Source: Falsiroseomonas selenitidurans
GTDB lineage: Bacteria; Pseudomonadota; Alphaproteobacteria; Acetobacterales; Acetobacteraceae
DNA: 64,000 bases
NCBI RefSeq assembly: GCF_012103215.1
Contig: NZ_JAAVNE010000010.1
Span: 62,001-126,000 of the forward strand
Direction: 5' to 3'
Shown: piece by piece, positions 10,281 to 20,123 of the stretch
Layout: every line of letters starts with the position of its first letter
How positions within the stretch are numbered: the stretch's first letter is position 1
Notes under the pieces: model-generated
Databases searched by the model: none
Told to the model about the DNA's origin: nothing
The model's input: only the letters and a program-made list of their open reading frames with translations
Position numbers and translations under genes: made by a program

Positions 10281-11725
10281 CGCTGCGCGTCCTCTCCGTC
10301 GCCTCCGAATGCGTGCCGCTGATCAAGACAGGCGGGCTTGCGGATGTCGTGGGGGCGCTGCCCTCGGCGCTGGCGGCGCAGGGCGTGAAGGTGACCACGC
10401 TGCTGCCAGGCTATCCGCAGGTGATGGCGGCGATGGGTGGCGGCCGCGCGCTGCGGCGGATCGATGACCTTTTCGGCGGCCCGGCGCGGCTGCAGCGTGG
10501 GGAGGTGGCAGGCCTCGACATCGTCGCCATCGACGCGCCGCATCTGTTCGCCAGGCCGGGCAACCCCTACCTCACCCAACAAGGCGGGGAATGGGCGGAT
10601 AATGGCGTGCGTTTCGCCGCGCTGGGCGCCATCGCCGCGCTGGTCGCGACCGGCGGCGTACGCAATATCGGCTTTGACCTGGTGCATGCACATGACTGGC
10701 AGACGGGTCTGGCGCCCGCCTATCTGCGCTATGCGGCGAAACGGGTGCCCTCGGTCTTCACGGTCCACAACCTGGCCTTCCAGGGCAAGTTCCCGCTCTC
10801 CCTGTTCCCGCTGCTGGGCCTGCCGGCGGAGGCGCTCTCGGTGCAGGGGGTGGAGTATTTCGGCACCACCGGCTTTCTCAAGGCGGGGCTCTGGTACGCC
10901 GACCGCATCACCACCGTCTCCCCCACCTACGCCGCGGAAATCCGCACGCCGGAGATGGGCATGGGCCTCGATGGCCTGCTGCGCGGCCGCGCCGGCGCCG
11001 TCTCCGGCATCCTGAACGGTATCGACGCGGCGAACTGGGACCCGGCGCGGGACCCGCTGCTGCCCGCAAATTTCAGCGCCACGGACCCGGCGCCGCGCGC
11101 CGCCAACAAGGCCGCGCTGCAACGCCGACTGGGGCTGGATGAGGATGCGGAGGCGCTGCTGTTCGGCTTCGTCGGCCGCCTGACCTGGCAGAAGGGCGTG
11201 GACCTGATCCTCGGCGCGCTCGGCACGATGCTGGGCCAGGGCGCGCAGCTGGCGGTTCTGGGCAGCGGCGATGCACCGCTGGAACAGGATTGCCGCGCCG
11301 CCGCCTGGGCCAATCCGGGCCGGGTTGGTGCCGAGATCGGCTATGACGAGGCGCTGGCCCGCCAGATCTATGGCGGCGCCGACGTGGTGCTGGTGCCAAG
11401 CCGCTTCGAGCCCTGCGGCCTGGCCCAGCTTTGCGCCCTGCGCTACGGCGCCTTGCCGCTGGTGGCGCATGTCGGCGGGCTGTCGGACAGCGTGATCGAC
11501 GCCAATGAGATGGCGCTGGCCGAGGGCCTGGGCACCGGCCTGCATTTCTCCCCCGTCGGGCAGGAGATGCTGGAGGCCGCAATACTTCGCGCCGCCGCGC
11601 TGTGGCGGGACAAGCCCTCCTTCACCAGGCTGCAGGCCAATGCGCTGCGCTGCGATGTCTCCTGGACCCGCTCCGCCGGGCGCTACGCCGCACTGTACCG
11701 CGACGCGATCGCCCAGGCCGCCTGA
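10277..11725 (+). CDS. glgA: Glycogen synthase (ADP-glucose type)
   Basis: This GT5 family enzyme adds glucose from ADP-glucose to the growing alpha-1,4 chain. The 482-residue length is typical. The N-terminal [13 protein letters not shown] is the substrate-binding signature, [15 protein letters not shown] is the conserved family block, and [18 protein letters not shown] is the donor site near the C-terminus. The start overlaps the glgC stop in ATGA and its own TGA overlaps the next gene as TGATG. The overlaps suggest stoichiometric expression with GlgC. Confidence 0.96.
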   Translation: MTLRVLSVASECVPLIKTGGLADVVGALPSALAAQGVKVTTLLPGYPQVMAAMGGGRALRRIDDLFGGPARLQRGEVAGLDIVAIDAPHLFARPGNPYLTQQGGEWADNGVRFAALGAIAALVATGGVRNIGFDLVHAHDWQTGLAPAYLRYAAKRVPSVFTVHNLAFQGKFPLSLFPLLGLPAEALSVQGVEYFGTTGFLKAGLWYADRITTVSPTYAAEIRTPEMGMGLDGLLRGRAGAVSGILNGIDAANWDPARDPLLPANFSATDPAPRAANKAALQRRLGLDEDAEALLFGFVGRLTWQKGVDLILGALGTMLGQGAQLAVLGSGDAPLEQDCRAAAWANPGRVGAEIGYDEALARQIYGGADVVLVPSRFEPCGLAQLCALRYGALPLVAHVGGLSDSVIDANEMALAEGLGTGLHFSPVGQEMLEAAILRAAALWRDKPSFTRLQANALRCDVSWTRSAGRYAALYRDAIAQAA

Positions 11726-14700
11726 TGCCCATGCTGGCTGAAGCGGCGCCCGGGCGGGCCGAACCGCTGGGCGCCACGCTGGATGCGGCGGGCGCCAACT
11801 TCGCCTATCCCGCACCGGACGCCACCACCGTGCATGTCTGCGTCTTCGACGCGCAGGAGCACGAGGTGGCGCGGATCGCCCTGCCAGGCCGCACCGGCGA
11901 TGTGCATCACGGCCATATCGCCGGCATCGCCCCCGGCACGCGCTATGGGCTGCGGGTTGAAGGGCCGTTCCAGCCCTGGCACGGGCATCGCTTCAACTCG
12001 GCCAAGCTGCTGGTGGACCCCTGGGCCCGGGCGCTCGACCGCCCCTTCGCCCTGCACAGCAGCCTGTTCGACACCGGCCCCGCCCCGGACCAGCAGGACA
12101 GCGCGCCGCATTTGCCGAAGGCGGTGCTGGAAGCGCCACTGCCGGCCGCACCGGGCCGCCGGCCCGCCGGGCCGCAGGTGGTCTACGAGATGCACGTGAG
12201 GGGCTTCACGCGCCGCCATCCGGATATTCCCGAGGCGATCCGCGGCACCTTCGCCGGCCTCGCCCACCCGGCCGCGATCGCGCATCTGAGTCGCCTGGGC
12301 GTGACGACGGTAGAGTTGCTGCCGGCGGCCGCCTGGATCGACGAGCGCCATCTGCCGCCGCTCGGCCTGGCCAACTACTGGGGCTACAACCCGGTCGCCC
12401 TGCTGGCCCCCGACCCGCGCCTGGCGCCCGGTGGCATGGCGGAGGTGCGGGCGGCGGTGGCGGCGCTGCACGCGGCGGGCATCGCGGTGGTGCAGGATGT
12501 GGTCTTCAACCACACCGGCGAATGCGACGAATTCGGCCCGACCCTGTCGCTCAAGGGGCTGGGCAATGCCGCCTTCCACCGGCTGCTGCCCGGCGATTCA
12601 TCGCGCTATGCGAACGATGCCGGCACCGGCAACACCCTGGCGCTGGACCGCCCTTGGCCGCTGCGCCTGGCCATGGACGCCTTCCGCCACTGGGCGGAGC
12701 AGGCGGGGCTGGACGGCTTTCGCCTCGACCTCGCCACCACGCTCGGCCGGCGCGATAAGGGCTTCGACCGGGATGCGCCGCTGCTGCAGGCGATGCGGCA
12801 GGACCCGGTGCTGCGCGATCTCTGGATCATCGCGGAGCCCTGGGACATCGGGACGGATGGGTACCAACTCGGTCGCTTTCCGCCCGGCTGGGGTGAATGG
12901 AACGACCGATTTCGCGACGATGTGCGCCGGTACTGGCGCGGCGACTCCGGGGGCGTGGCCCGCCTGGCGACGCGGCTTGCCGGCTCCACGGATGCCTTCG
13001 CCGGGCGGCCGCTGACCGACAGCGTGAACTTCGTCACCGCGCATGACGGCTTCACCCTGGCCGATCTGGTCAGCTACTCGGAGAAGCACAACCACGCGAA
13101 TGGCGAGGACAACCGGGACGGCACCTCGGACAACGCCTCCTGGAACAATGGCGCGGAGGGGCCGAGCGCGGATCCGGCGGTGCAGGCGCGGCGCGCCGGC
13201 GACACCCGGGCGCTGCTGGCGACGCTGCTATTGGCGCGCGGCACGCCGATGCTGGCGATGGGTGACGAGGCTGGGCGCAGCCAGGGCGGCAACAACAACG
13301 CCTATGCCCAGGACAATGCCAGCGCCTGGTTCGACTGGAACGGGATGGATGCCGCGCTGGTCGCCTTCGCCGCCAGGCTCATTGCCGCTCGGCTGGCGCA
13401 TCCGGCGCTGCACGATGCAGCGCCGCTCACCGGCGTGGCACAGGCGGATGGGCTGGCCGATGTCACCTGGCTGCGCCCCGATGGTGCGCCGATGGATCAC
13501 GGCGCCTGGATCGACCCCGAAACCCGCGCCCTGATGCTGCTGCTGCACAAGGATGGCGATCGTTGTCTGCTGGCCCTGAATGCCAGCTGGGCGCCGCAGG
13601 CGCTGCACCTGCCACCCGCCCGTCCGGCGCAGCGCTGGACGCTGCTGGCCGACAGCCACACCCCCGATTCCCTCACCATCCCGGCGCAACTGCCCGCCCG
13701 CGCCGTGCTGCTGCTGGCGGAGGCGCCGCTTCCTGCGGCCAAGGCCGATGACACCACCGATCTGGCTCGCCTGGCCCGCGCCGTGGGGCTCGACACCCAT
13801 TGGCACGCGATCTCCGGCGAGGAGACGGTGGTGCCGCCAGCCACGCTGCGCGCGGCGCTGGCGGCACTGGGGCTGCCGGCGGGCCAGAAAGGCGAGATCC
13901 GCGACAGCCTGGCGCGGCTTTCCGCCCCGCCCGGGCTGCCACCCTCCCGCGCCTACCGCGGTGCTGGGGCGCCGCGCCTGCCGCTGCCGCTGACCGACCG
14001 GCCCCTGATGCTGGAAATCGCCTGCGAGGATGGCAGCCTTCGCCGGCTGGAAGTGGCGGCGGAGGCGGGGGAGACGCAGCGGCTGGTGCTGCCCGATGGC
14101 AGCGCCGCGGCGCGACGGCTGGTGGATCTGCCGGCGCTGCCGGAAGGGCGGCATGTGGTGCGGCAGGCAGACCGGCCGGAGAAGGGCTGCCTGCTGACCC
14201 TGGCGTCGCCGCGTGCCTTCCTGCCCGATGCCCTGCGGGACGGTGGGCGACGCTTCGGCCTGGCGGCGCAGATCTACGCGCTGCGCGGCGCCCAGGACCA
14301 GGGGGTCGGCGATTTCAGCGCGGTGGCGGAAGCCGCCGCCATGGCCGGGGCGCAGGGCGCTCTGCTGCTGGGCCTCAGCCCGCCGCATGCGCTGTTTCCC
14401 TCCGACCGCCGGCGTGCCAGCCCCTACCACCCCTCAGACCGCCGCTTCCTGGACCCGATCTTCATCGACGTGACCGACCTGCCCCTGGTGGGACAGATGC
14501 CCGCGGTCCGCGCGGCGCTGACCCAGGCCGCGCCCGTTTTCGCCGCCTTGGCGGCCGGCGCCGCGGTGGACCATGCTGCGGTCTGGCAGGCCAAGCGCCC
14601 GGTGCTGCGTGCCGCGTGGGACGCGCTGGCGGCTGAACCCGCGGCGCTCGCCGAATTCCGCCAGGCCGGTGGGCGTTCTCTGGAGAATTTCTGCACCTTC

Positions 14701-15825
14701 GCCGCGCTGGAGGACCGCTTCGGCCACAGCGATGCGCGCGCCTGGCCGGACGGGCTGCGCCATGGCGACGATTTCGGCATCGCCGCCTTCAGCAACGAGG
14801 CGCGGGACGCCATCGGCTTTGCCGTCTTCCAGCAATGGCTGGCCGATACCCAACTGGCCGTGGCCGGCCGCGCCGGGGCCGGGCTGTACCGGGACCTCGC
14901 GGTGGGCGCGGCGCCGGACGGGGCGGAGATCTGGTCCGGCGACCAGCGCTTCCTGCCCGGCTTTTCCATCGGTGCGCCGCCGGATCCCTTCGCGGCGGAG
15001 GGCCAGGTCTGGGGCCTGCCGGCGCCGGACCCGCGCGCCGGCGCCGCTACCGGCCATGCCGCCTTCGCCCGGCTGATTCGCCAGAACATGCGCCACGCCG
15101 CGGCGCTGCGCATCGACCATGTGCTGGGCCTGCGCCGGCTGTTCCTGGTGCCGGAAGGCGCGAAGGGGTCGGAAGGCACTTATCTGGCGCAACCCTTCGA
15201 CGACCTGCTGGCGCAGCTCATCCTCGAAAGCCGCCGCGCGCGCTGCCTGGTGGTGGGCGAGGATCTCGGCACCGTGCCGCCCGGCATCGGCCAGGCGCTG
15301 CAATCGGCGGATGTGCTGTCCTACCGCGTGCTGTGGTTCGAGCGCGCCGGGCCCGCCTTCCAGCCACCGGTGCGTTGGCCGGCCCGCGCCGCCGCCTGCG
15401 TCGCCACCCACGATTTGGCGACGCTGGAGGGCTTCTGGTCGGGCGCCGACCTCACCGAACGCGCCGCGCTCGGCCTGCTGGCGGACCCGCTGGCGGCGAA
15501 GGCGGAACGCGCGGCGGACAAGGCGGCGCTGCTGGCCGCCCTGGCCGCCGAGGGCCTGCTACCCGAAGGCGCCACGGCGGAGGGCGCGATGGATGATGCG
15601 CTGGCCGCCGCCATCCACCGATTCGTCGCCACGACGCCCGCTGCCCTGCTGCTGGCGCAGCTGGAGGACCTGGCGGCGGAGGAGACGGCGGTGAACCTGC
15701 CCGGCACGGTGGATGAACGGCCGAACTGGCGCCGGCGCCTGCCCGGCCCCGTCGCCGCCCTGCCCGACCTGCCGCGCGCCCGCGCCATCCTGGACGTGCT
15801 GCGCGCCACACGCCCCCCCGGCTAG
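11725..15825 (+). CDS. GlgX-MalQ fusion: glycogen debranching enzyme joined to 4-alpha-glucanotransferase
   Basis: This one 1,366-residue frame holds two complete GH families. Residues 1 to about 666 are GlgX-like (CBM48 plus GH13 isoamylase type). Conserved elements are VQDVVFNHTGE, nucleophile D335 in FRLDLATT, acid E371 in IIAEPWDIG and D441 in TAHDGFTLADLV. Residues from about 675 to the end are MalQ-like (GH77), with the helical N-terminal part VPPATLRAALAALGLPA, nucleophile D1131 in LRIDHVLGLRRLF, acid E1179 in VGEDLGTVPPG and D1230 in ATHDLATLEGFW. All six catalytic acids are present, so both halves should be active: one removes alpha-1,6 branches left by the phosphorylase, the other disproportionates the freed maltodextrins. 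The ATG overlaps the glgA stop. No stop or frameshift occurs at the junction. Confidence 0.92.
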   Translation: MPMLAEAAPGRAEPLGATLDAAGANFAYPAPDATTVHVCVFDAQEHEVARIALPGRTGDVHHGHIAGIAPGTRYGLRVEGPFQPWHGHRFNSAKLLVDPWARALDRPFALHSSLFDTGPAPDQQDSAPHLPKAVLEAPLPAAPGRRPAGPQVVYEMHVRGFTRRHPDIPEAIRGTFAGLAHPAAIAHLSRLGVTTVELLPAAAWIDERHLPPLGLANYWGYNPVALLAPDPRLAPGGMAEVRAAVAALHAAGIAVVQDVVFNHTGECDEFGPTLSLKGLGNAAFHRLLPGDSSRYANDAGTGNTLALDRPWPLRLAMDAFRHWAEQAGLDGFRLDLATTLGRRDKGFDRDAPLLQAMRQDPVLRDLWIIAEPWDIGTDGYQLGRFPPGWGEWNDRFRDDVRRYWRGDSGGVARLATRLAGSTDAFAGRPLTDSVNFVTAHDGFTLADLVSYSEKHNHANGEDNRDGTSDNASWNNGAEGPSADPAVQARRAGDTRALLATLLLARGTPMLAMGDEAGRSQGGNNNAYAQDNASAWFDWNGMDAALVAFAARLIAARLAHPALHDAAPLTGVAQADGLADVTWLRPDGAPMDHGAWIDPETRALMLLLHKDGDRCLLALNASWAPQALHLPPARPAQRWTLLADSHTPDSLTIPAQLPARAVLLLAEAPLPAAKADDTTDLARLARAVGLDTHWHAISGEETVVPPATLRAALAALGLPAGQKGEIRDSLARLSAPPGLPPSRAYRGAGAPRLPLPLTDRPLMLEIACEDGSLRRLEVAAEAGETQRLVLPDGSAAARRLVDLPALPEGRHVVRQADRPEKGCLLTLASPRAFLPDALRDGGRRFGLAAQIYALRGAQDQGVGDFSAVAEAAAMAGAQGALLLGLSPPHALFPSDRRRASPYHPSDRRFLDPIFIDVTDLPLVGQMPAVRAALTQAAPVFAALAAGAAVDHAAVWQAKRPVLRAAWDALAAEPAALAEFRQAGGRSLENFCTFAALEDRFGHSDARAWPDGLRHGDDFGIAAFSNEARDAIGFAVFQQWLADTQLAVAGRAGAGLYRDLAVGAAPDGAEIWSGDQRFLPGFSIGAPPDPFAAEGQVWGLPAPDPRAGAATGHAAFARLIRQNMRHAAALRIDHVLGLRRLFLVPEGAKGSEGTYLAQPFDDLLAQLILESRRARCLVVGEDLGTVPPGIGQALQSADVLSYRVLWFERAGPAFQPPVRWPARAAACVATHDLATLEGFWSGADLTERAALGLLADPLAAKAERAADKAALLAALAAEGLLPEGATAEGAMDDALAAAIHRFVATTPAALLLAQLEDLAAEETAVNLPGTVDERPNWRRRLPGPVAALPDLPRARAILDVLRATRPPG

Positions 15826-15877
15826 CCGCGCCCACCGGCCCGGGGCAGACTGCGCGCCCAATGCCGAGGGGTGGAAT

Positions 15878-16978
15878 ATGTCGACCGAGGGCCAGGAACG
15901 TTTCCAGACGCTGCATGAGTTGGTGAAGGCGGCCAAGCTGCGGCTGAATGCCAATATCTGGGACTACCTGGTCGGCGCCACCGAGACCGAGACCACAATG
16001 CTGCGCAACCGCGCCGCGCTGGATGCCTGGGCCTTCCGCCCGCGCGTGCTGCGCGATGTCAGCACGGTGGACAGCGGCGGCGACTTCCTCGGCAAGCGAC
16101 GCATCCGGCTGCCGGTGGCCCTCGCCCCGGTTGGTTCGCTGGACAGTTTCGATCCAGGCGGCGCCGCCACGGCCGGCCGCGCGGCGGCCGAATTCGGCGT
16201 GCCGATCATCGTCAGCAGCGTGACGGAGCCGGGGTTGGAAGGCTCGGCCCAGGCGAATCCGGACGGCGCCAAGATTTTTCAGCTCTATGTCCGCGGCGGG
16301 CCGGAGTTCGTCGACGAACACATCCACCGGGCCACGGATGCCGGCTACGACGCCTTCGCCATCACCGTGGACACGGCGCATTACAGCCGCCGTGAACGCG
16401 ACATCGCCAAGCGCTTCGTCAAGCATTGGCGGGCGCGGTCCGGCGGCATGAACCACCAGGCCGCTCTGTCCTGGGCCGACATCGCCAGGGTGCGCGCAGC
16501 GCATCCGAACGTCACCCTCATCCTCAAGGGCATCGGCACCGGGGAGGATGCGGCGATGGCGGTCGAGCATGGGATCGAGGTGGTCTATGTCTCGAACCAT
16601 GGCGGCCGGCAGCTCGACCACGGCCGCGGCTCGCTCGCCGTGCTGCCGGAGGTGGTGGAGGCGGTAGGCGGCCGCGCCCGGGTGTGGATGGATGGCGGCA
16701 TCAGCCGCGGCACGGACCTGGTGAAGGCGGTGGCGCTGGGGGCGGAGCTGGTCGGTCTCGGTCGGCTGTACTGCTATGGCCTGGCGGCGGCAGGGCAGGA
16801 AGGCGTTGCCCGCGTGCTGAAGCTGCTGGAGGATGAGGTGCAGACCTGCCTCGGCCTGCTGGGCGCGACCAGCTTCGCCGAGGTGAACCGCAGCATGCTG
16901 CATCCGGTGGCGCCAGTGGTGATGCCACATGTGCATTCCGCCTTCCCGCTGCTGGCGGAGCCCGAGCGCGGCTACTGA
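15878..16978 (+). CDS. FMN-dependent alpha-hydroxy-acid oxidase/dehydrogenase
   Basis: This 366-residue TIM-barrel enzyme belongs to the lactate/glycolate oxidase family and oxidises an L-2-hydroxy acid to the 2-oxo acid using FMN. The active-site signature SNHGGRQLD carries the catalytic base H241. LPVALAPVG and FQLYVRGG are flavin and substrate strand motifs, and VWMDGGISRGTDLVKAVALGA is the phosphate-binding end of the barrel (shorter core DGGISRGTDLVKA). No N-terminal signal or membrane segment is seen, so a soluble enzyme is likely. The start ATG at 15878 follows GAGGGGTGGA. It lies 52 bases after the glycogen operon with no clear terminator between. The substrate is not identifiable. 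Confidence 0.86.
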   Translation: MSTEGQERFQTLHELVKAAKLRLNANIWDYLVGATETETTMLRNRAALDAWAFRPRVLRDVSTVDSGGDFLGKRRIRLPVALAPVGSLDSFDPGGAATAGRAAAEFGVPIIVSSVTEPGLEGSAQANPDGAKIFQLYVRGGPEFVDEHIHRATDAGYDAFAITVDTAHYSRRERDIAKRFVKHWRARSGGMNHQAALSWADIARVRAAHPNVTLILKGIGTGEDAAMAVEHGIEVVYVSNHGGRQLDHGRGSLAVLPEVVEAVGGRARVWMDGGISRGTDLVKAVALGAELVGLGRLYCYGLAAAGQEGVARVLKLLEDEVQTCLGLLGATSFAEVNRSMLHPVAPVVMPHVHSAFPLLAEPERGY

Positions 16979-16989
16979 CTCCAAACCTG

Positions 16990-17013
16990 CCCGGACCCAT
17001 GATCCGGACCGGG
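16990..17013 (+). terminator. Possible terminator hairpin after the hydroxy-acid oxidase gene
   Basis: CCCGGACC at 16990-16997 pairs with GGACCGGG at 17006-17013 with one A-A mismatch and an 8-base loop, 11 bases after the stop codon. There is no T-tract, so this is only a candidate. Confidence 0.35.
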
Positions 17014-17162
17014 AACAGGTCGACCACGACGCAGCACATGAAGGCTTGGGGACACTGCCGCGCCACCGCCTTGCCGGGTGGCTCCGGCGGATGGAATACT
17101 CACTCCAGCCCAGTTTGACGCCCGCTTGGCTCTTCCTCCTTTTTGCCTCTACCCGAGGACCT

Positions 17163-19157
17163 GTGCGAGCCCCAATCATCCTTCTCCGGAGTGCTGCAAG
17201 CCTCACCCTGTTGCTTGTGGCGGTGGCCGCTGACGCGCAGCCGCGCGGGCGCAGCGGCATCTTGGTGGAAGCCCTGCCGCCGCCGCCGCCACCGGCGCCC
17301 AAACCACCCGAGGCGGATGCGCCCGCTGCAACACCGGCTCCGAACCTGCGTGTCATTCCAGTAGAGTTACCGGGTTCCGCCGGCCTCCAACGGCGGATCG
17401 GGCTGGAGGAACTCGGACTGCCGGCCGGCTTCGCCTTCAGCGCGGTTGGTAAGTCTCTCAGCGTCCCTTTGCCACGTGGCCTGCCGGGGCTTCGAGCCAG
17501 GCTGGAATTGCACCTCGATCTCGCCGCCCCCTTTCCCGGCCGGCATGCCGTTGAACTCCTAGCGAATGACCGCTTGTTGGACAGCGTCGCCTTTCCGGAT
17601 GGGGCACGTCGCCTTGCATTGGATGTGGCGGTACCCGCTGCCGACGTCGCCCGACATTCCGGCGCACTGACCTTGTCCTTGCGCCTGGTCGGTACACAAG
17701 GACCTGCCACCGCCACCCTACTGCCGGACAGTGCGGTGGTAGTGCTGCTGCCGGACGCACCTGAACTGTCCGTTGCCGCGCTTTTCCGACTGCTCCCTCG
17801 GGAAACCCAGGTACTGTTGCGCCCGGGCGCGATTTCGGCGTCCGAGGCCGCAGCTGCGCTGCGCATCGGCTTGGCGCTCGCAGATAGCGGACGGCTGGTG
17901 ACCATTGCGAGCGCGCCGCCTGGTCAGGCCGTGCCGGGCCGTGGTGGCGGCCGATTGTGGGAAACCGGCGCGGTGCTGGTCGGCCAGGGAGCGGAGGCGG
18001 CTGCAGCCCGGCTCATGGACGGGGTGCCGGTGCTGACACTCGGCGGGCCCGAGCCGGAGCGGGCAGCCGGGCTGCTGGCTGGCGGCTGGGCCGGCTTGGC
18101 ATCGGCCGCGTCCATCCATGGCGGTACGGTCTCCACGCCGGAGATGACGGCCTCAGCCGACACCCTACCCTTCACAGGGTTGCGGGGCGACCTCACGCCC
18201 CGGCATGGCGCGCATGCCACATGGCGCCTCGGCTTCTCTGCCCGGGATCTGCCTCCGGGGACAAGGGTTGGCTCGGTGGAGGTGGCGCTGCAGGGGGCTG
18301 CCGGCCCGAGCGCCGTGGCCAGCGTGTTGCTGAACGAAGTCGTTCTCGGCGGTGGCCCCCTCTCGAGCAACGGGCAGGGCCGCTTCCTGCTGCCGGTGCC
18401 GGCCGGATTGGCTGGGCTTGAGAACCAGATCTCGGTGGAATTGCGGCGCGGCGAGCCAGCCGGCGCAGCGCAATTGCTGCCGCCCAGCCGGATCGGCCTT
18501 GTGCCGGCGGGTTCGCCAGGCGCCTTTCATGACCTGCCCGCCGCCTATGCCGGCGGTATGGAGGTGCTCGCCGACGCGCCCGGCGGGGTGTTGGTGGCGG
18601 AACAACTGAATCCTATTCTCTGGGTCTTGCGTCGGCTGCTGGCACCGACCGCCCCGTTGATGGTGCGCCTGGTGGAGCCGGGGGAAGAGGTGCGCCCTTC
18701 GGCGCCATTTCTTGCAGCAACGCGGGAGCCGCCGCAGGGCACCGACCCGGTGTTGCGCTTCGATGCCGGACGGATCCTGCTCTCGAACGCCGATGGAAGG
18801 CCGATCCTGGACCTTGCGGGGCTGCAGCGGGTGATGGCGGCACAGTTGTTGGTCGCGGAGGGGCAGCCTGGGCTCTGGCTGCGGCGGCTGGGCCCGCCAC
18901 CGCTCCTACCGGCCGAGGCGCCGCGCCTGGACGACGGTGATGTTGCGCTGCTGGACGGCCAGGGTGTGGCGCTGGCGTGGCGGGGCCGCGGTCTTCCTGA
19001 CGTGCGTGTGAGCTATCCGGAAGAGGCCGCCCCGACGCCCGCCCTGCACGGCCCGTTGATGCCTTGGCGGCCCTGGGTGGTTGGCACCGCTTGGCTGGCC
19101 GGACTGGCCTTGGTGATCTATGCCTTCATCCGTCCACGGCGCGACGCCCGGCGCTGA
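17163..19157 (+). CDS. BcsB-like exported, membrane-anchored protein
   Basis: From the GTG at 17163 the 664-residue product begins with a clear signal peptide (RAPIILLRSAASLTLLLV, then ADAQ). A proline run and an Ala/Pro-rich spacer follow, then a long beta-rich region, and it ends with one membrane helix (VVGTAWLAGLALVIYAFI) and a basic tail. This is the architecture of BcsB, the periplasmic partner of bacterial cellulose synthase. Segments such as HAVELLANDRLLDSVAF and SVLLNEVVLGG resemble its carbohydrate-binding repeats. No bcsA or other bcs gene is nearby, so the role is open. An in-frame ATG at 17091 would add 24 residues. The GTG is preferred for the signal peptide and GAGGA at 17155-17159, though the spacing is short. 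Confidence 0.55.
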   Translation: MRAPIILLRSAASLTLLLVAVAADAQPRGRSGILVEALPPPPPPAPKPPEADAPAATPAPNLRVIPVELPGSAGLQRRIGLEELGLPAGFAFSAVGKSLSVPLPRGLPGLRARLELHLDLAAPFPGRHAVELLANDRLLDSVAFPDGARRLALDVAVPAADVARHSGALTLSLRLVGTQGPATATLLPDSAVVVLLPDAPELSVAALFRLLPRETQVLLRPGAISASEAAAALRIGLALADSGRLVTIASAPPGQAVPGRGGGRLWETGAVLVGQGAEAAAARLMDGVPVLTLGGPEPERAAGLLAGGWAGLASAASIHGGTVSTPEMTASADTLPFTGLRGDLTPRHGAHATWRLGFSARDLPPGTRVGSVEVALQGAAGPSAVASVLLNEVVLGGGPLSSNGQGRFLLPVPAGLAGLENQISVELRRGEPAGAAQLLPPSRIGLVPAGSPGAFHDLPAAYAGGMEVLADAPGGVLVAEQLNPILWVLRRLLAPTAPLMVRLVEPGEEVRPSAPFLAATREPPQGTDPVLRFDAGRILLSNADGRPILDLAGLQRVMAAQLLVAEGQPGLWLRRLGPPPLLPAEAPRLDDGDVALLDGQGVALAWRGRGLPDVRVSYPEEAAPTPALHGPLMPWRPWVVGTAWLAGLALVIYAFIRPRRDARR

Positions 19158-19286
19158 ACCTTCACTTCACCTCGTCGTGAGAACGGGCTGGCGGCGAGGC
19201 TCCGCGAGCCATCTGGGCGTTGACAGTCTGGCACTGCCAGGGCCCCAGGATCCTCTTGGGCAAGACAGCCACGCTGGAGGATTCCA

Positions 19287-20015
19287 TTGCACGAGACCCG
19301 CATGGATGCGGCAGCGCCTGACGCCAAAACCGGCTTGCCGCCGCAGATCGTCTTCGTTCACCTGCCGAAGACCGGCGGGTTCGCCTTGCACGCAGCCCTG
19401 GAGCGTGGCCTGCCGGCGGGCAGCGTGCTGCGCATTGGCGACAGTACCGCGCAGGCGGCCTTCCGATCGATGCGACCCGCCGATGTTGCCCGCTATCGGT
19501 TGGTCAGCGGCCACTTCACATTCGAGGAAGCGCTCGCCCTGGCTCCACCGGGCGCACGTTTTGCCACGCTATTGCGCGACCCAGTGGCCCGGCTCCTGTC
19601 TGCTTTCAACTACATGTCCACCTGGACCGAGCATCCACTGCACGACAGTTTCCGCAACCGCGGCTTTGCCGAATTCATCGCTGATTCGGGACGGGAGTTG
19701 GCCGCCGAGGCCTGCCGGCAGTTGACCGGGCGGAGCACGGCAGCCGAGGCAATTCCTGTCCTGGAAAGCTGCTACGGCCTGGTCGGGACCACTGAACGGC
19801 TCACCGATGTTTCGCTTCATCTGCATCGATGGCTGGACCTGCCGCCACAGGCGCCGGGGCGGGAGAACGTGACGGCGGGGCAGGGCCGCATCACGCTGAC
19901 CTGCGAGACCTGTGAGCAACTTCTGGACCTGACGCGTGAGGACCGGGCGTTGTATCGCCACATCGCGGATCGCCATGCGGGCCTCATGCTGCACAGTGCC
20001 TACGCGGCAGCCTGA
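19287..20015 (+). CDS. Sulfotransferase family protein
   Basis: The 242-residue protein has the two PAPS-binding signatures of the carbohydrate sulfotransferase fold: FVHLPKTGGFALHAAL (5'-phosphosulfate loop) and LLRDPVARLLSAFNYM (3'-phosphate site). It should transfer sulfate from PAPS to an acceptor, probably a glycan, judging by family. Translation probably starts at the TTG at 19287, because GGAGG at 19276-19280 is spaced six bases before it. The next ATG (19302) has no such site at correct distance. No signal peptide or membrane helix is seen. It follows the BcsB-like gene by 129 bases, which suggests a shared link to surface polysaccharide. Confidence 0.75.
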   Translation: MHETRMDAAAPDAKTGLPPQIVFVHLPKTGGFALHAALERGLPAGSVLRIGDSTAQAAFRSMRPADVARYRLVSGHFTFEEALALAPPGARFATLLRDPVARLLSAFNYMSTWTEHPLHDSFRNRGFAEFIADSGRELAAEACRQLTGRSTAAEAIPVLESCYGLVGTTERLTDVSLHLHRWLDLPPQAPGRENVTAGQGRITLTCETCEQLLDLTREDRALYRHIADRHAGLMLHSAYAAA

Positions 20016-20068
20016 CCGCCTTCAACCACCCGACCGCAGAAGCGCCTTCGTCGCCAAGGCCCGCAAAT

Positions 20069-20106
20069 GCGGAAAGGCCGGATCTATGAAGATCCGGCCT
20101 TTCCGC
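20069..20106. terminator. Strong bidirectional terminator hairpin
   Basis: GCGGAAAGGCCGGATC at 20069-20084 pairs perfectly over 16 bp with GATCCGGCCTTTCCGC at 20091-20106 around the loop TATGAA. It sits between the plus-strand sulfotransferase and the minus-strand tRNA-Arg, so it can end both transcripts. Confidence 0.8.
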
Positions 20107-20123
20107 AAGCAGATGAAATCCCG

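Noticed and set aside
17272-17300. CCG triplet run in the BcsB-like gene as a possible slipping repeat
   Set aside because: It encodes a short polyproline stretch after the signal peptide and is in frame. Such runs are common in GC-rich genomes and nothing shows length variation.
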